Of a DNA stretch of 64,000 nt, positions 1-7,972 are shown one piece after another. The position numbers and the translations under genes are program-made. Source of the stretch: Nannochloropsis oceanica (Eukaryota; Sar; Eustigmatophyceae; Eustigmatales; Monodopsidaceae). Numbering within the stretch: the first letter of the stretch is position 1; each line of letters starts with the position of its first letter. The notes beneath the pieces are model-generated. The model saw nothing but the letters and a program-made list of their open reading frames with translations. It had not been told where the DNA came from and ran no database searches. The stretch spans positions 1,189,501-1,253,500 of the forward strand of contig CP038106.1 in NCBI GenBank assembly GCA_004519485.1, read 5' to 3'.

Positions 1-125
1 GCCATGAGCAGCAGCACGTCGCGGCCGTACAGGACCGTCTCAATGACTTCTTGCTGGTGCGCTCGGAAGGTTTGATGGCCCCAGTACTTGTGGAGCACCT
101 CTTTCATCTCCTCCTCCGAAGCCAT
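1..125 (-). CDS. RecQ-type DNA helicase, N-terminus (runs off left edge)
   Basis: The reverse strand reads ATG at 125 and stays open to the window edge, giving about 41 residues. It contains the F-R-x-x-Q-x-x-x-I start of the RecQ Q-motif region (seen as FRAHQQEVIETVLYGRDVLL) and ends in LLLMA, exactly where RecQ and WRN-like helicases continue into the ATP-binding motif I (MATGxGKS). RecQ helicases unwind DNA 3'-5' during recombination and replication repair in the nucleus. Only the first residues are visible, so the subfamily cannot be assigned. The LLMA form is more like WRN/RecQ than BLM, but that is a weak inference. The start is the first in-frame ATG. Confidence 0.75.
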   Translation of the reverse strand, partial: MASEEEMKEVLHKYWGHQTFRAHQQEVIETVLYGRDVLLLM

Positions 126-602
126 CGCTGCTGGCTTGGGATGATGGATGACTGCGCTCCTGTCCTTGCTCCTGCTGGCAACTTTGGCCCTATGATTGAT
201 TCGCGTAGCCTTGCGTCCTATTAAGGGGTGTGTGTGTGTGTGCCATGTGCCGAGGCGAAGTGAATGAGAGGGGGAGAAAACGTGACGAAGATGGCTCGCT
301 GAAGACAACTGGCGAGAAATTCTGCCGCTCAATGCGATCGCATCGACGGGCCTGTCTTGGAGCGTGTTCTTGTTGTGCGGTGGTGGGTATATGCGTGAGG
401 TTTCTGGATGAAGTCCTTCCCTTCGCTTCTTCTCAAAACCTCCAAGTGGGCAGGAGGTTGAAGGGCGCCTTCTAGCCCTCATGCATTTCGCAAAGGAATC
501 AAGATGAACTAAAACCTAGAACCGCAAAGAGATTTATGTTTTTGCCTTTTCTTTTTGTCTTGCTAGCTTCGTTCTTGCTATAAAGTCCAACCCCCAGATT
601 TC
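126..602. other. Intergenic, 5' side of RecQ gene
   Basis: No convincing coding exon. It holds a short (TG)n run at about 228-242. It should contain the RecQ promoter (reverse strand) and the 3' end of the DUF952 gene. Confidence 0.5.
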
Positions 603-1010
603 CTAATCTATGTCAATGCTCAGAAACTTGCCCGTTCCGGCCTCCCTCGTTACCTGCTTCACGGCCCGGACAGCATCCCGTTCAATCTTACCAAAGACGT
701 GGGGGCATGTCGGAGGTTCTGGATCGTCTGAGCCAGGCAAAGGCGAATCATCTTTTTCCATCACCACCTTGGACGAGAGTTTGGGCGTGTCGATGACTAG
801 GAGCACAAAGTCTCCCGGCGCGCTTTGATAGAAGGCGTTAGCAATTGTGAGAATGAGCTTGGTCTCAGCTGTCGCGTGCGTGAAGCCTTCCTTTTCAAGG
901 GAGTCGGTGAAGTAATCGCGTTCTTCCGCCACGGCCTTCTCCCATTCTTGTTTTCGCGCAAGGTGATAGATGGTGGAGGGCGCTTCGGGGGTGGACGGTG
1001 CTGACGACAT
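603..1010 (-). CDS. DUF952 family protein
   Basis: Single-exon ORF of 135 aa from the ATG at 1010. The frame stays open further upstream, but only a GTG could start it there, so 1010 is preferred. Family signs: IYHLARKQEWEKA near residue 14, LEKEGFTHAT (the L-x-x-E-G-F-I-H motif), a hydrophobic FVLLVID strand, and CPHVFGKIERDAV (the P-H-L/V-Y/F-G-x-[IL] motif). DUF952 proteins are small, mostly bacterial and plant/fungal proteins related to ADP-ribosyltransferase-like folds. Their function is not established. No targeting peptide is obvious. Good family match, function unknown. Confidence 0.8.
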   Translation of the reverse strand: MSSAPSTPEAPSTIYHLARKQEWEKAVAEERDYFTDSLEKEGFTHATAETKLILTIANAFYQSAPGDFVLLVIDTPKLSSKVVMEKDDSPLPGSDDPEPPTCPHVFGKIERDAVRAVKQVTREAGTGKFLSIDID

Positions 1011-1405
1011 GATCCTTTGTGCTATGTGCTTGTCTGGGGGAGATAAGGGGGGGGGTCGGTGTATGTTGGAAGGAAAAGCATGAGAAACAAGAAGGTGAAA
1101 AGTATGTTTGAATCGAAAGTAATAGCCCGCCTGGTAGATAACGTGGCCCCACACGATTGGTTGTGCATGCAGCCCAGGCGGCGGCAAGACCGGATCGCCC
1201 TGCCGTAGTCGCCCCGCCAGACGTGCCTGTACAATTTGTTTCCCTTGAATGCACAAGAACCACTCGACACAATTTCATTGGATCTGCAATATTTTCATAT
1301 CATTCCGTTCATTTCACCCATGTCCGAGGGACTCCTCTCAGAATCTTCTGAGGGTAGATATCGGTTTTTGAAGTCCTCTCGCTGTTCATCTCCACTCCTC
1401 CCCCT
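1011..1405. other. Intergenic between DUF952 5' end and beta-lyase 3' end
   Basis: Both flanking genes are on the reverse strand. No exon is supportable. It should carry the DUF952 promoter. Pyrimidine-rich around 1370-1480 on the + strand. Confidence 0.4.
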
Positions 1406-3122
1406 CTACTTCCCGCCATTATCAAACGCCTTTAACACATCGATTCCTCTCCTCAGGTCCGCCTTCAAGTCCTCCACCTCCTCCAACCCTACATGAAACC
1501 TTGCCGTTGGCCCCACCAGCGAAGGAAACGCCGGTTCAATCGACCGAGTGATCGTATTGGTCGTCGGCAACACCAAGCTCTCAAAGCCACCCCAACTCGC
1601 CCCGATTGCAAACAGCTGGTAGGAATCCAACATGGCATGCATGGCCTCTTCACTGTACATGGGGTGGAAGACGACGGAAAACAAGGAGCAGCACCCCGTG
1701 TAGTCTCTGAGGTAGAAGTCATGGCCGGGACAGGAGGGGAACGCGGGGTGGAGGACAGTAACGACGTCTTGAGGGAAGGCCTCCGACAGGTACCTTTGTG
1801 TTGGTTTGGGAAAATGTGCAGATTTTGGAAATAGAGTGTCGGTTAGTGTGTGTCTTTGACTGTCTCCTCACCTTCCGATCGCTTCCCACTTGTCATCCCT
1901 CCCTCCTCCACTTCTCCCTCCCTACCCACCGGGCCACCTCCAATCCTGCTTCCATCTGGTACTTCAGCCTGACTCCTAGTGTTCGCGCACCACGAATGGC
2001 CAACCAGCAATCGTCGGGTGAGACAGCCTCCCCGAGCTCGAGGACACATTGTCGTACCTGCTCCCAATTCTCCCTGGTGTTGACGGTGATGGCACCGAGG
2101 AGGGCATCAGAATGACCCACGACGTATTTGGTGAGTGCCTTTGTAGGCAGAAGGAGGAAGGGAGGGAGGGATGGAAGGAGGAAAAGTGATTGAGGTGGGA
2201 TCAGAGGGGTAATGACAATATATTGTCTAAAACTTTCCTTTCCAAGCAGCACTGCCACTCTCTTTCCTTTTTCTAAGGTTGAGCATACCTGAACGCTGAT
2301 GTCCACATTCCCCTTCTCAAATGGTCGAAAAAAATGAATTCCATACGTATTATCCAAAATGCTCTTGGCTCCATGATTCCTCGCGACACTCGCAATTGCC
2401 TTCACATCCACCACCTCGAAGGTATGCGAGCCAGGGCTCTCAATATACACGACCGTTGTATTCTCTTTCAACAACGCAGCCACGTCTGTCCCAGTTGCGG
2501 AGGCATGGTAATATTCCACGTCGACATGAAAGCGTCGGAGCATGCCTTCTGCAAACCCACGGACGGGGCCGTAGATAGAATCCGGGAGCAAGACATGGTC
2601 TCCTGCTTTGGTGTAGGCAAGAAGGGCGATCGTACAGGCGGAGAGCCCCGAGCTGGTAATTTGAGAGCGGGTGCCGCCTTCAATGTTGGCGACCATATCT
2701 TCGAGCATGTGGTGGGTCTGTATGGGGTGGGAGGGAGGTGAGGGACCGGCGGGGGGAGAAGCGAAAGAGGCAGGCAAAACGGTTGACATAGAGAGGAGTG
2801 CCCTGCAAATGGAGTCGATTCTGTAATTGCCAGTTTTAAAGCATACCTCACTGCCATTGATGCCGTACGTCAAGGCTTGCTCGAAGCGCTTGCGCTCAAA
2901 CCATGAAGCATTCCGTTCCTTGACCGTGGGAAAGAGCACAGTCGAACCTCGCTGCACTGGTGGATTGACGAAGCAGTGACCAGAGGGGCGGGACAGGTGG
3001 GTCAAGCGGGTCCCTAGGCCACCCTGCAAAATGATGGAGTGCTTATCGTTGCCTTTATCTGTCGATGGTGGTGCCTCGGGTCCGGTGGGTGAGGCGGCAT
3101 GGGGTGGGGAGGCTGAAGCCAT
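1406..3122 (-). CDS. Cystathionine beta-lyase / MetC-like PLP enzyme
   Basis: Four exons on the reverse strand: 3122-2847, 2717-2289, 2138-1930 and 1793-1406. All junctions are GT-AG and in phase, giving 433 aa. It is a Cys/Met-metabolism PLP enzyme, cleaving cystathionine to homocysteine, pyruvate and ammonia. Visible signs: VNPPVQRGSTVLF near the N-terminus, TYGINGS, SSGLSACTIALLA (cofactor phosphate loop), ESPGSHTFEV, LDNTYG (Asp that contacts the pyridine N), and ALTKYVVGHSD with the Schiff-base Lys in T-K-Y. Length is slightly above bacterial MetC (about 395 aa) because of an N-terminal extension of some 30 residues rich in Ala/Pro/Ser. The pattern FVNPPV...STVLFPTV and TKYVVGHSD resembles proteobacterial MetC more than plant CBL (inference). 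In-frame ATGs lie slightly upstream; 3122 was chosen as MASASP. Confidence 0.88.
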
Positions 3123-3576
3123 GATGGTGCTCTGTGCGGGTGAGTGGGAGGGAGCGCAATGGAGATTTGAATTTAGCATTTTCACAGGAATAAGCTTCGG
3201 CCAGCGCGGCCTGTAGGTTACGTCTCTCCCTTCCCTTATTCCCTAATTCCCTTCGACTGGCATTTGGTCACGTAGTCAGACTCTTAAGGGGGTTTCGCTG
3301 AGCCAGGCGAAGCAAATTATGATGGTCCAAACCCGGCCATAGAATTGAGTGACAATGAGTTTTAAAGCATGTGCCTGACCATTGCAGGCATCTAAACCTG
3401 TACTCTAAAGCGCAAAGCTAACCTTTCTGACAGAAAAGTTGCTTGCGTAGACGGATCAACTGCATCTGGTCTTGTTTCTTTCCGCCTCAGACTCTTGACC
3501 TCCCCATAACCCTGGAGGTTGAAGCAGGAAGGAAAACCTCTAACCCCCACTTACACCTTCCCACAGAGGAGCCACT
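3123..3576. promoter_or_regulatory. Divergent promoter region, beta-lyase (-) / UBA1 (+)
   Basis: A 454-base gap between two divergent starts. No coding exon seen. It must hold both 5' UTRs and both promoters. I see no clear TATA box or dyad. Confidence 0.45.
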
Positions 3577-6500
3577 ATGCCCAGGACAAGGACCAGGGAG
3601 CGGGACAAGATGAAGCCCTTGTCGCAATGGCCTCGACTGGCGTTCCTTCTCGCCTCATTACTACTACAACTACCCCCCTCGACTCACGCGTCCTCCCTAG
3701 CTTCCCCCCCGGTTGATGAGGCCCTGTACTCCCGACAGCTCTATGTAATGGGTCTCCCCGCGCAACAACGCCTGGCCGCCTCGAACATATTGGTGGTAGG
3801 TGTTGGCGGCGTTGGGGTGGAACTGGCCAAGAATATCCTTCTAGCAGGTCCTCGTTCAGTGACGCTCGTCGACCTCACCCCAGCACGGATGACGGACCTT
3901 GCTACACAGTACTACTTGGACGAGCAAAGCTTGGGCCAGCCTCGAGCGACTGCCAGCTATACCAAGCTTAAGGAGTTAAATCCTTTGGTGCATCTGCACC
4001 TACTAGAACCCTCGAGCATGGACGTGGACGCCGTAGTGGACGCGGTGGAGGCGAGGGGGCAAAAATTCGACGTGGTGGTGGCAGCGGACCAGGACAAAAC
4101 AAGTGAGGAGGCCTTGAATCGCCTCGCTCGACGATTAAATGCAAAATTTGTCGCGGCGCAGGCACGGGGCTTATTTGGCTCCATTTTTTGTGATTTCGGG
4201 GATGAATTCATTGTTAACGACACGGATGGGAGGGAGGCCAAGACGGGTTTACTAAAAGGATTTGAAGCCTTGCCTGTGACGGAGGAGACGCTCGTGATGC
4301 TTGTGGATGGGGAACGCCACGATTTGAGCAAGGGTGATGCGGTGATTTTCACACCACCAGCCCCTGGTGGGGATGAAGAAAGCGAAGGTGTTGCCAAGAG
4401 GACATTCCCTGACATGAGTGGGAAGTCTTATCCCGTCAAGCGCATTGTAAACCCCTCCTCCTTTACCATTCCGGCCTCCCCCTTATTACTCAGTCATGCT
4501 CGTGAATACACAGGCGGGCGCTTTCGACAGCTCAAGCAGCCCTTGCATTTGGCATTCCAGCCCATGGGACAAGCACGGCGGGAGATGAAATCCCTGCCGA
4601 CGGACTTTGGAAAGGCCAGCCTCGGGCGTCAATTGACCCTGCATGCGTGTTTTGAAAGCCTGGGGAGGTTCAAGGCTAAGAGGAAAGGAAACTTACCCAT
4701 TCCCGGTAGCGCTGCTGATGCCGCTGCGTTCAAAAAGCTTGTCAAAACGTGCGATGTCCTGAAAGATGTCATCCAATCGCACACTGCCGCTGCTGCTGCC
4801 AAGGCCGCTGCCTGGAAACCCTCTTCCTCCACCGCCAAAAAGCATTTCCTGCCCAAGACACCGGTATTGGACGAGAAGGTGGTGGAAATTTTCGCCCGGA
4901 CGTGCCAAGGGTCCTTAGCACCGATTTGTTCGTTTGTCGGAGGGACGGCAGCACAAGAGGTCCTGAAGGCCTGCACCGGTACTTTTGTCCCGTTGCAGCA
5001 GTATTTGTTTTTCGATGCCGTAGAGGTCTTAAGTTCAGAGGAGGAGGAGGAGGATGAGCAGGAGGAGAAAGAGGAGGGGGGGAGGACAAGGGTTTTGGCG
5101 GGCTTGCCGTCGGAGGAGGAATGTACGGCGAGAGGGGACAGGTATGATGGGATGAGGGCTGTGTTGGGCAGCAGATTACAAAGATTGGTGCAGGACCAGG
5201 TTGTGTTTGTGGTGGGTGCAGGAGCAATAGGTTGTGAGTTGCTGAAGAATTTGGCATTGATGGGGGTTGTGTCTTTGACGGTAACGGATAATGACACTAT
5301 TGAAAAGAGTAATTTGAATCGACAGTTTTTGTTCCGAGAGAAAGATTTGGGAGGACCGAAGTCGGAGGCGGCAGCGAACGCGGTGCGGAGATTGAATGAC
5401 CAAGTGGAAGTGACGGCATTGGTGAAGAAGGTAGGGAAGGAGACGGAGGGGTATTTCGATGATGAATTTTGGTTCGGGCATGATGTGGTGATGAATGCCT
5501 TGGATAATGTGGATGCACGGATGTACGTGGATGGGAAGTGTGTTTACTACCGACGGCCGTTGCTGGAAAGCGGGACAGAGGGGACCAGTGGAAATGTCCA
5601 GGTGATTGTGCCTTTTGTAACCGAGAGTTATGGGTCGAGTGTGGACCCGCCAGAGGCTAGTATACCTGTGTGTACGCTTAAGAGTTTCCCGTATTTGATA
5701 GAGCATTGTATTCAATGGGCGAGGGACTTTTTTGATGGGGCTTTTAGGATTCAACCCGAACGATTGAATGATTTGATAGTCCGCCTCAGCGAATGCGATG
5801 GAAATGAGGAGGAGGTTGCGTCGGCAGTGTTAGCTGGCTTGCGCGCGCAGACGAGTGATGAGACATTGTTACGGGAATTGGAAGGGTACTTAGTTGATTT
5901 AGAGATATGGGACCCCATGCCCTCGGCCCGACGATGCGTAAAATGGGCTTTGGATCGATTCCATGAGCTTTACTGTAGTAATATCGAGGGATTGTTGAAG
6001 GAGCATCCACGGGAGAGCGTTACAGAGGACGGGGAGCCATTTTGGTCGGGGGATAGGCGAATACCTACACCCTTGAAATTCGATCGATGCAACCCCTTGC
6101 ACATGGAATTTATGGTGTCTGCAACGTTGCTTAAAGCAAGAGCTTTTAATATCGTTGAGCCCTCCACCACGATAGAAGGAATGTACGAGACAGTCCAAGC
6201 GATGCTAGATGAGGTATTGGCGGGAGGCTATCAACCCTCCACGCCAGTGGTCAGACCGGAAGAAGAGGACGAGGTAGACCTCGCTGAGAAGGTAGAAAGA
6301 GAGTTCCATGAAGTCCGGCAAGCCATCCAAAGAATCGCCAATCGAGGCGGAGGACGGGAGGCAGGAACGGCGGCGCGGACAAGGCCGGAGGTCTTTGAAA
6401 AGGATCAGGATTGGAATGGGCATATTGCCTTGGTGACCAGTGCGAGTAACCTACGCGCAGTTAACTATGGCTTGGCGCCGGCGGATCGGCTGCAGACGAA

Positions 6501-7245
6501 GAAGATTGCAGGAAAAATTATCCCGGCTATAGCAACGACCACTGCAGTAGTGGCGGGATTGGCAAGTCTGGAGTTGTGTAAGCTGGCGCAACGGAGCTTG
6601 TTGGAGGAGGAGGAGGAGTATACGGACATGGAGGAAGGGGGGGCGGGCGAGGGAGGGCGGCGGAGACATCGTCGGCATCGCCCACCGCTGGAAGCGTACC
6701 GGAACGCTTTCATCAATTTGGCGGGGCCTTTCTTTGCGCTGACCCAGCCGATGGAAGCCTCTCCGATTGCCTTGGGTGAGCAGGGTGAGGTTTATAATAT
6801 GTGGGACCGTCTGGAGTTGGTCCCAAAGAAGGAGTTGACTTTGAGGGAGCTATTGCGCCATGCCTTGGAGCATTTTGGCGTGCAGGTTACATCGGTGACC
6901 CTGCACGGTTCGCAGATTTTGTACGCTGATTTTGTGCATCCCGGCGAGGATAACCCTGTCATGGATAAGACGGTCGTGGAGCTTGTGGAGGCGGCCGAGG
7001 GTGCGATTGGGCGTGAGGGGGGAGATGGGAGTGGGGTGGAAAGAGGGAGGAAAAGTGAGATGCCATCGCCATTGTCGCACCAACGACAATTTGTGGATTT
7101 GGAGATTGAGTGCGTGGATGACGAGGGGGAGGAGGTGGAGAGCCCGCCGATTCGATACTTCTTCCCAAAGCCTACAGAGGGAGGAGGCGGGGCGGCGGTG
7201 GCGAAGCGATGGTGGGGCGCTGTTTTGAAGGCGGTTGCCAAATGA
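3577..7245 (+). CDS. UBA1: Ubiquitin-activating enzyme E1 with N-terminal signal peptide (probable SELMA E1)
   Basis: Single exon, 1222 aa. E1 adenylates ubiquitin, forms a Cys thioester and passes it to E2. Order: basic n-region, hydrophobic core LAFLLASLLLQLPPSTHASS (residues 21-40), inactive adenylation domain from about 47 (NILVVGVGGVGVELAKN), acidic insert near 487-503, active adenylation domain from about 542 (VFVVGAGAIGCELLKN; DNDTIEKSNLNRQFLF), catalytic Cys699 in SIPVCTLKSFPYLIEH, and ubiquitin-fold domain to the end (IRYFFPK). Cytosolic E1s (about 1050 aa) have no signal peptide. A secretory leader on E1 is known for the periplastid, symbiont-specific ERAD-like machinery (SELMA) of red-lineage complex plastids. 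The residue after the predicted cleavage is Ser, not Phe, which fits retention in the periplastid space rather than stroma import (inference). A second start at 3610 (MKPLSQ) also gives a signal peptide. Confidence 0.93.
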   Translation: MPRTRTRERDKMKPLSQWPRLAFLLASLLLQLPPSTHASSLASPPVDEALYSRQLYVMGLPAQQRLAASNILVVGVGGVGVELAKNILLAGPRSVTLVDLTPARMTDLATQYYLDEQSLGQPRATASYTKLKELNPLVHLHLLEPSSMDVDAVVDAVEARGQKFDVVVAADQDKTSEEALNRLARRLNAKFVAAQARGLFGSIFCDFGDEFIVNDTDGREAKTGLLKGFEALPVTEETLVMLVDGERHDLSKGDAVIFTPPAPGGDEESEGVAKRTFPDMSGKSYPVKRIVNPSSFTIPASPLLLSHAREYTGGRFRQLKQPLHLAFQPMGQARREMKSLPTDFGKASLGRQLTLHACFESLGRFKAKRKGNLPIPGSAADAAAFKKLVKTCDVLKDVIQSHTAAAAAKAAAWKPSSSTAKKHFLPKTPVLDEKVVEIFARTCQGSLAPICSFVGGTAAQEVLKACTGTFVPLQQYLFFDAVEVLSSEEEEEDEQEEKEEGGRTRVLAGLPSEEECTARGDRYDGMRAVLGSRLQRLVQDQVVFVVGAGAIGCELLKNLALMGVVSLTVTDNDTIEKSNLNRQFLFREKDLGGPKSEAAANAVRRLNDQVEVTALVKKVGKETEGYFDDEFWFGHDVVMNALDNVDARMYVDGKCVYYRRPLLESGTEGTSGNVQVIVPFVTESYGSSVDPPEASIPVCTLKSFPYLIEHCIQWARDFFDGAFRIQPERLNDLIVRLSECDGNEEEVASAVLAGLRAQTSDETLLRELEGYLVDLEIWDPMPSARRCVKWALDRFHELYCSNIEGLLKEHPRESVTEDGEPFWSGDRRIPTPLKFDRCNPLHMEFMVSATLLKARAFNIVEPSTTIEGMYETVQAMLDEVLAGGYQPSTPVVRPEEEDEVDLAEKVEREFHEVRQAIQRIANRGGGREAGTAARTRPEVFEKDQDWNGHIALVTSASNLRAVNYGLAPADRLQTKKIAGKIIPAIATTTAVVAGLASLELCKLAQRSLLEEEEEYTDMEEGGAGEGGRRRHRRHRPPLEAYRNAFINLAGPFFALTQPMEASPIALGEQGEVYNMWDRLELVPKKELTLRELLRHALEHFGVQVTSVTLHGSQILYADFVHPGEDNPVMDKTVVELVEAAEGAIGREGGDGSGVERGRKSEMPSPLSHQRQFVDLEIECVDDEGEEVESPPIRYFFPKPTEGGGGAAVAKRWWGAVLKAVAK

Positions 7246-7972
7246 GGTCATGGATTTCATGACGGTCAGTTGATGAGAATAGAAAGGAGGGAGAGCGCTT
7301 GAAACAGAAGAGTTAGGTCAAAATGTTGAGAAAAGCAGAATTAGACATAGAATCTGGCAAGTAAACAAGCCAAAGAATGGCACAAAAAGTAAATAAGGAT
7401 TGAACCTTCTCCCCCTCTAAAAAACACGCTCTCATTCAGAGAGAGAGTGACATTTGAGAGAGAAAAAGAAAAAAGCGTGGTCAACTTGAAGCGGTCCGTT
7501 CCAAAGCGCCGAAGACCGGGACTTGGAGATGCACTCCTCATTCAAATTCTAGTTCTTATAAATGGCACTCATTTTATGCCCCTGCAGCTCACGCGTACAG
7601 TATACGCGCGTAGCATGCTCTCTAAGACAGCACCTGGGCCCATTCCATGCCATTGTCGCGTCTTGAAGTCACAAAATCATAATCACATCATCACTTTCTC
7701 TGGACAGTATCACTCACACCACCGTGGCGGAGGAGCGACAGCAGAAGCAGCCGCCGCAGCCGTCTCACACACCACCACCACATACCACTACCGGATCCAA
7801 CACTGAGCCTCGACCTTGGTCAGCTATTCCACATCTCGCCCTACCCCTCCTAATTTTACCTTAGTCCCCGTCCACAACCGGCTCCTTCCCCCAGGCAGCC
7901 GCCGTTCCTTCACATTCTGCTCATTACCAAGTTGAAGAAACCAAGACAAGCCACGCAGAAGCTGGAGAAACT
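7246..7972. other. Intergenic, UBA1 3' side and CD36-like promoter
   Basis: A 727-base gap between two + strand genes. Contains a GA-rich stretch near 7438-7475 and a short perfect inverted repeat, CGCGTA-cagta-TACGCG, at 7593-7609. Short ORFs here look like chance. CAC/ACC-rich near 7710-7790. Confidence 0.4.
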
